Part shown: positions 31,535 to 42,248 of the stretch, one piece after another
Layout: each line of letters begins with the position of its first letter
How positions within the stretch are numbered: the first letter of the stretch is position 1
Assembly (NCBI GenBank): GCA_003612585.1
Contig: RAZH01000001.1
Location: 310,001 to 374,000, forward strand
Reading direction: 5' to 3'
DNA length: 64,000 nt
Origin: a bacterium 1XD42-54
Lineage (GTDB): Bacteria; Bacillota; Clostridia; Lachnospirales; Lachnospiraceae
Position numbers and translations under genes: made by a program
The notes under the pieces: generated by a model
What the model was told of the DNA's origin: nothing
Databases searched by the model: none
The model's input: the letters and a program-made list of their open reading frames with translations, nothing else

Positions 31535-34500
31535 TTAATACTTTTTATAAACCGCTTTCGCGCTTATTCCGCTTCCACGCAGAAGCTTCTTATACGCGTT
31601 CAATTGTTTCTTCGGGACTTTCACCACAATCCTCTTCGCTGTTCCTGAAAATGCCTTGCTCCCTACCTGCTTTTTCCCCAGATGCTTCGTCTTAATTAAG
31701 ATGCTCTTTAAGCTCTTGCATCCATAAAACGCCTGCGCCTTGACCATTTTTACATTGCCCGGAAGTGTGATCTTGGTCAGCGCCGTACATTTTCCAAATG
31801 CCTTTTTCCCGATTGTATGCAGCACGGATGACAGTGAAATACTTTTCAGTCTGCTGCACCCGTAAAAAGCATTATCCCCTATCGCTGCCACCCGTTTGCC
31901 GCCGCTTACCTTCGTCAGCTTTTTGCATCCATAAAACGCATTCGCTTCTATACTTTGCACAAAATCCCCAATCGTAACACTGACAAGGCTTTTATTCGAC
32001 TGGAATGCCTTCTTTCCTATGCCCGTAACCTTACATACGTGATTTTCTGCCTGAATGCTTTTCGGGATTACTACCTTCGACGTTTTGGCATTTATCGGTT
32101 TTACATACGTAACTGTTTCAAGGTCCTTATTCACACGGTAAACCCCACCGCTCTTTTTGTCCTTTATCACCAGACCTACATACCAGTTCCTGCTTCCTGT
32201 TTCTTCTGCCGATGGCTTCTGGGGATCCGGCTCTGGTTTTGGTTCGGACTCCGACTGGGCCGGAAGCACCGCTGTCGTTTCTATTTTTTCTTCCTGGCAC
32301 ACCGTACACGAGTATACAATGACTCCCTTCTTCCCGACCTCTGCCGGATAGAGGGTTGTTCCTGCATCCCATGTATGCGGCAATACACCGGTTACGCTTC
32401 CTTCCTGCAGGACTGCCCCGCAGATCCCGCAGCATACGTCTCCCGTATAGCCTGGTTCCTTACAGGTGGCCTGTTTCACATTTTTCACTTCTGTTATACC
32501 TGCATGGCCCAGGGCAGGCAATTCTTCCTGCATGGTTGTTCCATCTATGGTACAGGTATAGGTCTTTATCCCTGTCTCCGTACAGGTTGATGCTTTTGTT
32601 ATTACTCCTGTATCCCACTTATGTCCAGTTTTTGGTATGATATTCCCTGATTCAACCACCTGCCCACAGGCCTTGCAGTAAATATCCCCGGAATACCCAT
32701 CCTCTGTACAGGTTGCCTCTTTGCTGTCACGCAGCTCGCTCTCTCCGATATGTCCAACGCTTTCCACTTGCTCTGTCTCTGTCTTTCCGCAGGCTGTACA
32801 CCGGAACTGAATTTCTCCTGGCTCCTGGCAGGTTGTCTCTTTTACCGTCTCCCCTGTGCTCCAGGTGTGCCCCAGCGCCGGAATGCTTTCCGTATAACAG
32901 TCTCCACAGCCTTCACACGTAAATGTTTTGACTCCCGCTTCCTCACAGGCCGCCGCCTTTGTAACCTTTCCTTTGTTATAATGATGGATGACCCGAATTG
33001 AAAAAACGCCTGTTGCAGGATCGTGATTGGTATCACCGGCAGCAGTAACTGTAATCTTTACACTTCCGGCTTTTTTAGCAGTCAGTTGCCCTTTTGCATC
33101 TACTTCTGCTACCGCAGGGAGATCGGATGCATAACTCAGCTTTCCATACCCGCTTACCCCCAGCGTTACAGTTTCCGTATCCTCTACCGTGAGGCTGTCC
33201 AGGCCCAGGCCTATGAGCTGCGGTATCTTTTGGATAGAAAAATGTATGCTCTGTGTGCCAGTGTAGTATCCACGCCCTTCTGCCTTTACTGTTGCGCTGC
33301 CTGCATTTATATTGTTTTCATAGGAAACTGTATACGATGACTGGGATAAGACCTGTCCCCTGCTGTCCTTCAGCGTGACCCTTGGCTTCTTTGCGGTTCC
33401 GTCATAGCTATAAGCTGTTTTATCCAGCTCCATCGTACAGAGCGCAAGGCTTTCTTTCGCTGTAAGGCTCACCGCAGCGCTATTCCTTTTCCCTCCTGTC
33501 GCCGCATTCTTTGCCTGTACGCAAATCTGGTACTTACCGGCTGCCAGTTTCATCAAATATGGAGCACCCTCCAGATCCTGGATACGCTGCTTTATTTCCG
33601 TTCCGGCTTCGTCATAAATAAGGATATCATAGGATGTAGCATTCTGCGCCCCAGTCCAATGGATTCTGACATTTCCCGCTTCCTGTTCCGGCACTTCCTC
33701 TACTGTTACGGTTGGGGTTCCAATAACAACGTCTCCTGTCTTTTCGATATCAAACAGCTGGTTTGACGAATACTGCAGACGGAAAGTCCCCAACGAGCCT
33801 TTTGCTGCATTATCCCCTCCAAGGACGTCGAACACGCGGCCATTCCCGGATGATTCCACGGTATACCCGTCTGTACTGTTTCCGTAAATAAACCACTTCT
33901 GCAGCTCTGATCCGCTGTAGCCCGCAACCTGAACCGGCGTGTCCCCCTGCGCCTGTGCAGTGATAACGCCCTTTCCTTCTGCACTGTAAATCACGTAGGA
34001 ACCATCCGACTGCCGTTCAAATCTCCAGACCTGTGACAGAGCGTCAGATTCTTGCACGTGCCCATTGATCCTTCCGTTTTCGTAACCGATCGGGCTACGA
34101 CTGTCCGTCGTATAAATTTTGGCCAGGAAACCGGTACCCAGATTGACTGGTGTAGAAGCTGTATCCTCCCTTACTGTGAATTTGACAACGTTACTCTTCG
34201 TGCACGTATAATCGCAGGATGAATCAATATATGCCTCATACTCTCCCGCCGGAAGACTGACAGAACACTTCGTCCCGGTAAGCCCCCACAGACTTTTTAC
34301 ATTTTCTCCCTCCTGGCATTTTCCTTTGTATATCCGCAGGTTATAATCCTTAGTATCAGAAGTCGCACTCCATTCAAAACTGGTTTTGGAATAACTGGTT
34401 CCAGGACTGCACGTCAGCTCTGATTTTCCTGGCACCGGATATCCCCAGAACTCAAACCTCTGCGCGTCGGAATAATTCAGTCCATACAGTGCCACGTTAT

Positions 34501-36199
34501 CGCCGGAATTGTTATTGCCATGTGTGACATCCAAAACACGGCTGGCGCATTTCGGCTTTAAATAATACTCGCCGTTCCACCGCCCGTAAATATACCACTT
34601 CTGTCCGTCCCCGCCGTTATAGTCCCATACCTGGACGTTCGTTCCATCTGCATTCCTTCCGTTGTCCACATCCAGAACCTTCCCGTCCTTCACGCTCCGT
34701 ATCACGTACGAGCCGTCGCCCTGCCGTTCCAGCTTCCACAGCTCTTCGTTCGTTCCCGTATTGTAGCCAAGCGCGACATTGCCATTATCATTCGAAAGCG
34801 GGTGCCAGTTTTTCTTAATCAATATCTGTACGTATTTACTGTCCCCGATATCTACCGGCTGTCCGTCACTGATCGTAAAGCTGAAGTTGTTTTCACTTTT
34901 GGCAAGTGAATAGCCATTTTTATAATCTACATACCCTTCATAATATCCTGCCGGAAGGTTTATTTCACAAGACGTCTCCCTGAGCCCCTCCAGTATCTTA
35001 TATGGTTCGCCTTCCCAGACTTTTCCTTTCCAGATTTTCACATCATAACAATCCGCATTGGTATTGTCCCACCATATGGAAGTCGGCGTATAAGTGCTTC
35101 CAGCTGCAACACATGCATGGCCAGATTTGACGGCATCTTTTCCCCAGATAGAAAATTTCTGTGCTGAACCGCCATGCCTTTCCCACATCTGGACATTCGT
35201 TCCGTCTTCAGATGAATCCCCGCTTACGTCAAGTACGTTAGAACTGCAGGCTGCCCGAAATTCGTATGCGCCTGATTCTCCTGTAATATACCAGCGCTGG
35301 TTATTGGCCCCACTATACTCATACAATGAGACGTTGGTTCCCTTCTCAGTGCCGCCCATTTCTACATCCATACACCGGCCATCCTGGGCTGTAATCTTAT
35401 AGCTTCCATCACCCTGCCGCTCAAAATGCCAAACTTTACTGTCTGCATCTCCGCTGGATATGGAAATGTTATTTCCGGAAAGATCCGGCGTTACATGTTT
35501 CCAGGATTTGGTGTTGATTATGTATGCGTAGAAGTTGTCTCCGAGGTTGACGTAAGGCTGAACCGATGTTTGAACTGATTCAATTATATAAAAAGTATTT
35601 CTTACACCTATTGAAGTCAACTGAGATTCTGTTTTCCACGCATAGCCTTTTGAAGTACCTCTATTTGATGAAGGGAAGGAATCCAATAACAGATATTCAT
35701 CATTTGAACTTTTATAATCGACAATACACATAATATGACCTGGTTTGCTGCATATCGCTACTGCACCCTTAATCAAATAATCTTTTAATTTTGAATATCC
35801 CACAACTGTTTCTGCATATTTTATTCCATAACTATCACCCTTTTTATCTGCAAAATTTTTGTATAAACCATATGCTGTCCCACTTCCATTTACCCGATAC
35901 CCATTATTAACTGAATAATCTGCCAACATCTTAGGCTCTATAAAAGAATCGTTTAAGTAGTAAACTGCATTTGTATATGATAATATTCCACATCCTGCTT
36001 CCCCGATCGTTGTCTTTTGAGTACCGGCTGCATCTTTATAACCATACGAATGAGAAGACCACCTACTATCTTTTTGTTTATATACAGTTATATCGCTTGC
36101 ATATACGATTTTAAAATTAGAACCAACAATCATCAAAAGAGCTATTACTATTACAGCATTCCAAATCCCTAATCTACCAATAAATTTTTTTATGTTCAT
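31535..36199 (-). CDS. Secreted multidomain protein: C39-like cysteine peptidase, three ricin-type lectin modules, Ig-like/Cys-rich repeats, C-terminal LRR_5
   Basis: Signal peptide; GEAGCGILSYTNAVYY (Cys), KPGHIMCIVDY (His); three QRW/QKW ricin-like blocks; TCTETGIKTYTC repeats; C-terminal BspA-type LRRs. Confidence 0.8.
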   Translation of the reverse strand: MNIKKFIGRLGIWNAVIVIALLMIVGSNFKIVYASDITVYKQKDSRWSSHSYGYKDAAGTQKTTIGEAGCGILSYTNAVYYLNDSFIEPKMLADYSVNNGYRVNGSGTAYGLYKNFADKKGDSYGIKYAETVVGYSKLKDYLIKGAVAICSKPGHIMCIVDYKSSNDEYLLLDSFPSSNRGTSKGYAWKTESQLTSIGVRNTFYIIESVQTSVQPYVNLGDNFYAYIINTKSWKHVTPDLSGNNISISSGDADSKVWHFERQGDGSYKITAQDGRCMDVEMGGTEKGTNVSLYEYSGANNQRWYITGESGAYEFRAACSSNVLDVSGDSSEDGTNVQMWERHGGSAQKFSIWGKDAVKSGHACVAAGSTYTPTSIWWDNTNADCYDVKIWKGKVWEGEPYKILEGLRETSCEINLPAGYYEGYVDYKNGYSLAKSENNFSFTISDGQPVDIGDSKYVQILIKKNWHPLSNDNGNVALGYNTGTNEELWKLERQGDGSYVIRSVKDGKVLDVDNGRNADGTNVQVWDYNGGDGQKWYIYGRWNGEYYLKPKCASRVLDVTHGNNNSGDNVALYGLNYSDAQRFEFWGYPVPGKSELTCSPGTSYSKTSFEWSATSDTKDYNLRIYKGKCQEGENVKSLWGLTGTKCSVSLPAGEYEAYIDSSCDYTCTKSNVVKFTVREDTASTPVNLGTGFLAKIYTTDSRSPIGYENGRINGHVQESDALSQVWRFERQSDGSYVIYSAEGKGVITAQAQGDTPVQVAGYSGSELQKWFIYGNSTDGYTVESSGNGRVFDVLGGDNAAKGSLGTFRLQYSSNQLFDIEKTGDVVIGTPTVTVEEVPEQEAGNVRIHWTGAQNATSYDILIYDEAGTEIKQRIQDLEGAPYLMKLAAGKYQICVQAKNAATGGKRNSAAVSLTAKESLALCTMELDKTAYSYDGTAKKPRVTLKDSRGQVLSQSSYTVSYENNINAGSATVKAEGRGYYTGTQSIHFSIQKIPQLIGLGLDSLTVEDTETVTLGVSGYGKLSYASDLPAVAEVDAKGQLTAKKAGSVKITVTAAGDTNHDPATGVFSIRVIHHYNKGKVTKAAACEEAGVKTFTCEGCGDCYTESIPALGHTWSTGETVKETTCQEPGEIQFRCTACGKTETEQVESVGHIGESELRDSKEATCTEDGYSGDIYCKACGQVVESGNIIPKTGHKWDTGVITKASTCTETGIKTYTCTIDGTTMQEELPALGHAGITEVKNVKQATCKEPGYTGDVCCGICGAVLQEGSVTGVLPHTWDAGTTLYPAEVGKKGVIVYSCTVCQEEKIETTAVLPAQSESEPKPEPDPQKPSAEETGSRNWYVGLVIKDKKSGGVYRVNKDLETVTYVKPINAKTSKVVIPKSIQAENHVCKVTGIGKKAFQSNKSLVSVTIGDFVQSIEANAFYGCKKLTKVSGGKRVAAIGDNAFYGCSRLKSISLSSVLHTIGKKAFGKCTALTKITLPGNVKMVKAQAFYGCKSLKSILIKTKHLGKKQVGSKAFSGTAKRIVVKVPKKQLNAYKKLLRGSGISAKAVYKKY

Positions 36200-36312
36200 T
36201 TTTAGTACACCAGTCTTTCTAAGATTTTATAACACACATTTCTCAAGATCCTCTCACAATTACTATGTATTCTCCGATAAACATTCATTAAATCTCTATA
36301 CTAATTCTGATT

Positions 36313-36978
36313 TCATACCCGAAGATCCAGGTAAGTATCTATAATATACCTTACGCATTGATCTTGGCTCCCATATTCACTCAGCAACATAATTTTGAGC
36401 TTATCTCCCCTACTTTTATGATATCTCCGTTCATCAGTATTTCTTGCATGACAAAAATCCCGGTAAATAGACTCCGCTGCATTTTCATATTCCCAATATT
36501 CATTTGAGCCACTCGCTAATTGAGGGCTAACTTTTTCTACATTCTGTACATCCTGATAAGAGCGGTTATCATATTGATCTGAGGCCACAATACTACTGCG
36601 CTCATAGTTAGATTCAACTACCCTTCTGTCACTATTTTTACTGCTATCGTATGAATTGCCCAAAAATAATTTATAAAGCAAAAAACCTACTACACAAAAT
36701 CCTATAAGTTGTGCCAGCGCTTCTATATTAAAGGCCGCTCCGTCCATCCCGAATTTTGATATTTTCGCTACAAGCAATATACTTGTACTCAATATGCACG
36801 ATATAATCGTATGCTTTTTTACAATCAAAAAGGCAAAAACAATCCATAATAAGAAAGCAAGAAACCCACTAATCTCTGCGCCTCCTATATCTCGAGTATT
36901 AGCCATCAATGTTGCCACAAGTGTTACCCATAAGAAACCGCAAAATCCAATAAATATTTCTTTAATTCCTTTTAACAT
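36313..36978 (-). CDS. Hypothetical multi-TM membrane protein
   Basis: Several N-terminal hydrophobic segments and a soluble C-terminus. Confidence 0.5.
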   Translation of the reverse strand: MLKGIKEIFIGFCGFLWVTLVATLMANTRDIGGAEISGFLAFLLWIVFAFLIVKKHTIISCILSTSILLVAKISKFGMDGAAFNIEALAQLIGFCVVGFLLYKLFLGNSYDSSKNSDRRVVESNYERSSIVASDQYDNRSYQDVQNVEKVSPQLASGSNEYWEYENAAESIYRDFCHARNTDERRYHKSRGDKLKIMLLSEYGSQDQCVRYIIDTYLDLRV

Positions 36979-37446
36979 TATTCAGCTTTCCTCCCTACTA
37001 TTTTTTCCGCAGTATACTGCAAAATTAATAATGGAAAATGTATAGTTATCCCATACAGAATTCTTCTGTTCGATCTGTGTGAATACGTATCAAAAGATTT
37101 GCAAAGGCAAGCAGAACAGGGATATAGTTCATATTTGGGGCGAGCCCTCTGTACACCGCTTTTCAATAAGCAACTACTATTTTACAATTATGAATGCTCT
37201 GCTTTACATCGAATAGATGATTTTCTGTTTTCAATCGCTTCATCCCATCGGATTCCCTGATAATCATTGGGCAGCTTGATGTACAAAGGTCATACATTCA
37301 TCTGGCATTCCGGACACAAACACTTTTTGCTATTCAGTGTTCCTATGTATTGGGCTATATTAAGATAACCAAAATCACCTACACAACCGCATCATTTCAT
37401 CTGCTTCTGTGTAATTTCTTTGTACGCAAGTATACAATATCTCATA

Positions 37447-38595
37447 TCATGCTAATGCATTTGCTATGTCAGCCACATATTGCGGAACTGCAATCCATTC
37501 TGTTATAACCTGATCCCGAATTGTTCCGTCCTTATAGAAATAAGTATATTTAATCTCATTACCAAAACTGTCATATTCCCACTCTTCCCAATTGCCTCCG
37601 AGAAAACACTTTATTGGCTGGTTATTGGAATTATATTCCCACTTTCTCCATATCTCTTCTCCCACGCCGTCTTCCGTTACATCGTGTAATTCATGCGTAA
37701 TATTACCATAGCTATCATACTCAAACTCGTCATACGGATATCCATCATAGTAATCTAAATCACTCCATCTTCGCATAGTTCTAAGGCTTCCAGTCTCGTC
37801 ATACTCATAGTCTTCCGTAAACATTTCATGCCTCCAATCGTCCTTATAGATCACCTCCCCTTTTTCGTCATAGGAATAAAAAATAATGCCATAATCATAT
37901 TCTTCCACCATCGCATTTTCTTCATCAAGATATTCAAATATACATTCATTTGTTATATCCTCTTCCCACCCTTTACTACTGTAAACATTTAATTCATGGG
38001 TTGTTACTTTTTTAATTCTATCTTTTTCATCATACTCATATACGTTATAGCCTTTGTTAAAAATAGAAACGCTATTATCCGTGCTATATTTTCTTCCGTC
38101 TGTATTATATTCGATTACCCTCACATATTGCTCATTATCAAATCCGTCAAATCCTTTCATTTTTATTAAATCATCGGAGGAATTATACTCATATACGGTA
38201 CTCTTTATAATATCATTATTTGCATTATGCGATGTTTCTTTTACAAGTTTACCATTTTGATCATATTCGTACCGATACAAATGTTCCAGCACCTCTTTAT
38301 CATTTATGCACTTTTTTTCAACTAACTGCTCACTATCATTAAATGACATCAGAGTACTCTCATTTACTGTATTTGAATCATCATAAAAATCTGAATAATC
38401 GTGAAACGTTGTCAATGTCAAAACATTTCCATCCCAACTATAACAGCTTTCTGGATGATTAATTTCTTGATGGTTTTCATATGTTGTTATCTTTGAGCCA
38501 ACAATATACTGCACATCCTCCTGTCCATAAACCGCTACGGGTGCCGACAGCATTAATACAAACAGCACTCCTAATACTTTTTTATTCTTCGCCAT
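37447..38595 (-). CDS. Secreted YD-repeat-like protein
   Basis: Signal peptide; repeated [YF]EYD.x[GD] units (YRYEYDQNGKLVKE, YEYDEKDRIKKV, YEYDETGSLRT, FEYDSYGNIT). Confidence 0.6.
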   Translation of the reverse strand: MAKNKKVLGVLFVLMLSAPVAVYGQEDVQYIVGSKITTYENHQEINHPESCYSWDGNVLTLTTFHDYSDFYDDSNTVNESTLMSFNDSEQLVEKKCINDKEVLEHLYRYEYDQNGKLVKETSHNANNDIIKSTVYEYNSSDDLIKMKGFDGFDNEQYVRVIEYNTDGRKYSTDNSVSIFNKGYNVYEYDEKDRIKKVTTHELNVYSSKGWEEDITNECIFEYLDEENAMVEEYDYGIIFYSYDEKGEVIYKDDWRHEMFTEDYEYDETGSLRTMRRWSDLDYYDGYPYDEFEYDSYGNITHELHDVTEDGVGEEIWRKWEYNSNNQPIKCFLGGNWEEWEYDSFGNEIKYTYFYKDGTIRDQVITEWIAVPQYVADIANALA

Positions 38596-38656
38596 AACGT
38601 CTCCTCTTTCTTTTTCTCATCAATCGTTCTTTCCTTCCATTTCGTTGCCTCAGTAA

Positions 38657-39541
38657 TCAACTGGCCAGATTTATCCCATAAAACCAACGTCTGTTCTGAT
38701 AAAAATAGTTACTATAGTTACCGACCTTCTGCCATCCGGTTTTTCCGTTCTTCTTGAATTGCAAATAAGCCTTCCCGCCGCTTACCTTAATCTTCGTCAA
38801 CGTCAGTACGTCGTTGCGTTTTGCTGTGAACGCTTTCTTCTTCAGGTTAGTGCTGGTATAGAAGGAAACGGAATTTGCAACCCGGAAACTATTCTTTTTC
38901 GCCAGATAACTTGACTTAACAGCAGCCGTATTCGATTTTAATTTGAATTTTCCGTTTTTATAAGTATATGTAAATTTCCAGTCGATCCACCCCGTCTCTG
39001 GAGGCTGATAAGATTGCTGTACTTTGATCTCACTGCCGGAAACACTTACCACCCTGCCGTCATAGCAGGCAAACGATTTCTTTTCTGACGGAAGTTCCAA
39101 TACACGTACCAGCTTTTTGGTCTTTTTATCATAGCGGTATATTTCATTGAGTACATTTGTGGAACTGTCGCCATTGGCAATGATTTGAATAAATTCCTTG
39201 TTTTTGGCCATATAAAGATATTGGACTGTCAAGTCATTAAAATATAATGCCTGTTTAGAAAGAGCCTGTTTGCCATTTACTGAAACGGTAAAGCCATCAG
39301 TTCCTTTTGATCTTTTCATTTTGACCTTAACCGTGTCGCTTTTGCCATCTCCGGTGACATCTTTTGAAAAAGTAAGATTTTTCACCTGCCTCCAGCTGTT
39401 TATCTTCCCCTGTTTAGCAGCCTGCACTGGCAGAGAATACATTGCAAATACAGCAGTTAAGCATAAAAATACACGTATCAGCTTTCTGATCATTCTTTTG
39501 GTTTTCATGTTCCTTCTCTCTTTCCTTCTTAATTTTTTCAT
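38657..39541 (-). CDS. Secreted hypothetical protein, SH3-like C-terminus
   Basis: Signal peptide; C-terminal region VSFYTSTNLKKKAFTAKRNDVLTLTKI...GKTGWQKVG resembles SH3-like modules. Confidence 0.5.
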   Translation of the reverse strand: MKKLRRKERRNMKTKRMIRKLIRVFLCLTAVFAMYSLPVQAAKQGKINSWRQVKNLTFSKDVTGDGKSDTVKVKMKRSKGTDGFTVSVNGKQALSKQALYFNDLTVQYLYMAKNKEFIQIIANGDSSTNVLNEIYRYDKKTKKLVRVLELPSEKKSFACYDGRVVSVSGSEIKVQQSYQPPETGWIDWKFTYTYKNGKFKLKSNTAAVKSSYLAKKNSFRVANSVSFYTSTNLKKKAFTAKRNDVLTLTKIKVSGGKAYLQFKKNGKTGWQKVGNYSNYFYQNRRWFYGINLAS

Positions 39542-39638
39542 TGTTTTACCCAGGTGAACCTATCATTCTCCTATTTTATAAAATCTTCCATCTCCAAACA
39601 ATATGTGCCCACAATTGTTCCATCCATATTTATCCCAA

Positions 39639-40616
39639 CTACCTTTGCACATAATAAATCATCTTATTCCCATCAAAGTCTATTTCCATACTCAGCCTTC
39701 CGTTACCTGTCACTATTTCTTGTGGCAGCGTACAGCCAAACATATAATATCCTTCACACAGTGATTCTATTTCTCTCAGCCCTTTTTGTTCGGCTTCTGA
39801 AACATCCATAGCAATTACTGCATTTTCATTTTCAGAATCTGTTTCGTATTGAAATGCCCAACCCTGATATCCGTACTTTTCATCAGATTTCATCTTTACT
39901 GAAAAATCGTTCAGATACTTTTTCTTAGACGTGGTTGTATTTAATACCCTTATCTTCAAAATGGCATAGTCCGCATCATCCCCTGACATTTGTATCTTAT
40001 TCATACCATCATATAAATGCTGAAATGTATCTGCAAATTCAAATGAAAGTACCGTCAACTCACCAAATCCATCAATTTCAACCGTATCTCCAATCTTCAG
40101 ATCACCCACAGCGGTTGCGTCGGCCTCTGCTTTTTCATTCTGATGCAGGACAGCGTCAAAATTCTGCACATCACCTTTCATGCCCTCCGTACTGCTATTC
40201 ATTTCAATGTATTGGTATATCGGATCATAAGAATATCCTGTTTCGTCTAATCTGTATCCGTCTGCTGCTATTTGCATTTCTACCTTGCTCAAAAACTCTG
40301 CATTCGTCTTTTCAAAACTGTTGAAGACTCTGTCGCTGAATTCTTCCGGCTTTATTATTCCTATGTACCAGCTTTGTTCATCGAAATATTTCTGCAGTTC
40401 CTGAGACTGAAAGAGCCGGCCGCGTCTTGCGTATATTTCATTCTTGGCGTAATTAATCACCTGCAGGGACATACCGGCAACATCCTCATTATTTAAGTAT
40501 CTGCTGTCTGAATCAGGAATAATATAAAGTTCTGAATCAGCAGTTGCTCCCAGCCCTAGTATCAAAAAACAAACCACAGCCCAAAACCATCCTAACATTA
40601 TTTTTCTTAATGCCAT
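39639..40616 (-). CDS. Secreted YARHG-domain protein
   Basis: Signal peptide; YAKNEIYARRGRLFQSQELQKYFDEQSWY (YARHG); C-terminal domain similar to ORF 42249-42824. Confidence 0.65.
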   Translation of the reverse strand: MALRKIMLGWFWAVVCFLILGLGATADSELYIIPDSDSRYLNNEDVAGMSLQVINYAKNEIYARRGRLFQSQELQKYFDEQSWYIGIIKPEEFSDRVFNSFEKTNAEFLSKVEMQIAADGYRLDETGYSYDPIYQYIEMNSSTEGMKGDVQNFDAVLHQNEKAEADATAVGDLKIGDTVEIDGFGELTVLSFEFADTFQHLYDGMNKIQMSGDDADYAILKIRVLNTTTSKKKYLNDFSVKMKSDEKYGYQGWAFQYETDSENENAVIAMDVSEAEQKGLREIESLCEGYYMFGCTLPQEIVTGNGRLSMEIDFDGNKMIYYVQR

Positions 40617-40769
40617 AATTTTTCACTCTAATTTCCTTTCGTAAATATATTGTAATATAATCCGTTGCTTTTAATTTTCTCGTACATGATGTGCAACTTT
40701 TCAGGATGTTCAAACATTCATTTAAAATCTGTGTTCTAATTTGCCAGAAGAGTTACAACAATACAATAT

Positions 40770-42161
40770 TCAAAATTCCCACTCGCAAATATATCCTTTT
40801 ACCTTGTGTTCTTCGTTTTTCGTATCATCCCATAACCCGGAATTGTATATCTCTAAACATGACCCGTTTCCATTAGGTTCTCCCGAATCCCAATTGCTGT
40901 ATTCCATGCTTTCTCCCGTAATCCACCTCCAATTCTCGTTTTTATATCCACCCAGCCAGTATTGTTTATACTCACCTTCATTTTCCAGACATTCACTGAT
41001 AATCTGCTGCTCTTCCTCGGAAGTAATAGTTGCCAAATGGCCGCCCATTTGTTCACAATATTCTTTTGCTTCATCCCATCTATAATAATATCTATCCGGT
41101 TCCACAATATTAACAACCATATAAAAATGATTTTCCCAAGGTACTATATTTACTGCCGTTTCAGCTGCATATTTATCAATTTGATTTACAGAATTTTCTG
41201 ACTTATAAGGAAAAACATTACCCAGAAGCATCCAATAATTTATACCGCCATCTATATTGTTAATATCAAATGGCTCGCTCCAGGTATCATCAAGCAAACT
41301 AATTTCCATTGTCAACGTATCTTTTTCTGCTGTACTTACAATCAAAGGAACATGATATACTAACTGTCCCTGAATCACCTCAAGGGTATCCAACTGTTCT
41401 TGGGGCAATATAACCTGTGCCTCAAACCCATATGTGTCCATATATGTCAACATTGAATATAAGGAATCTTTTATATCTCTTTTCGAATTTCCCCAGTTGA
41501 TCAACGAAATTTCCTGGACAATCCACTTATATTTTTCATCTTCTTCTCCGTTCCATTTATCCAGCATAGCTGCAGAACCCAGGCTGAATTCTAGCTCATC
41601 ACTATTGCGCGACACATAATCAAAAGGCATCTCTGTCTCTTTAAATGTCTGTCCGGCAACCGTTTCCAATTTAACCTTCTCATCATAACCTTCATTTAAA
41701 ACTCTCATTTCCACTCTTAATTCGTCTTCCTTTGCCATTGCCACAATATTCGGAACAGTAAATGTAATCGTCCCGTTTAAATTAATCAACATTCCTATCC
41801 GGGTTTCATCTGCGAAATCTATCTTTGCATCATATTCATATACATCCTGATAATACAGCCTTGCCCCGATCACATCACTAATCTGATATTCTTCTGTTGC
41901 CCAGTTCATCAGACTAACATTAAGCACAATATTGCTGTACACTTCATTTATACAATTTATACTATACTCATTTACAGAAAGGACCAAACCTTCTTGTTTT
42001 ATGTTAGTCTTAGTAGAATTTTCACCATCTGGAGTCAAAATAACCACTCCTTCCAGTCCGTCAAACTCTTTTCCTGATATACCTATGGGTAACAGCAGTA
42101 TAAAAATCATACTGGCAAACAACCCTTTTATTTGCTTCATTGTATTTCCCCTCTTTCCCAC
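40770..42161 (-). CDS. Secreted protein with C-terminal C-type-lectin-like domain
   Basis: YYRWDEAKEYCEQMGGHLATITSEEEQQII...YWLGGYKNENWRWITGESMEYSNWDSGEPNGNGSCLEIYNSGLWDD...GYICEWEF. Confidence 0.8.
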   Translation of the reverse strand: MGKRGNTMKQIKGLFASMIFILLLPIGISGKEFDGLEGVVILTPDGENSTKTNIKQEGLVLSVNEYSINCINEVYSNIVLNVSLMNWATEEYQISDVIGARLYYQDVYEYDAKIDFADETRIGMLINLNGTITFTVPNIVAMAKEDELRVEMRVLNEGYDEKVKLETVAGQTFKETEMPFDYVSRNSDELEFSLGSAAMLDKWNGEEDEKYKWIVQEISLINWGNSKRDIKDSLYSMLTYMDTYGFEAQVILPQEQLDTLEVIQGQLVYHVPLIVSTAEKDTLTMEISLLDDTWSEPFDINNIDGGINYWMLLGNVFPYKSENSVNQIDKYAAETAVNIVPWENHFYMVVNIVEPDRYYYRWDEAKEYCEQMGGHLATITSEEEQQIISECLENEGEYKQYWLGGYKNENWRWITGESMEYSNWDSGEPNGNGSCLEIYNSGLWDDTKNEEHKVKGYICEWEF

Positions 42162-42248
42162 TATTTAAATTGGTTGATCGAAAAGCAGGCAGATATTTTG
42201 ATCTGCCTGGAAAATCACTGTTATATATTGTCCTTCTAAAAATTCTTC

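Noticed and set aside
36979-37446. Possible zinc-ribbon transposase remnant (CGCVGDFGYLNIAQYIGTLNSKKCLCPECQ) on the minus strand
   Set aside because: Only a short stop-interrupted stretch; too little to assign.
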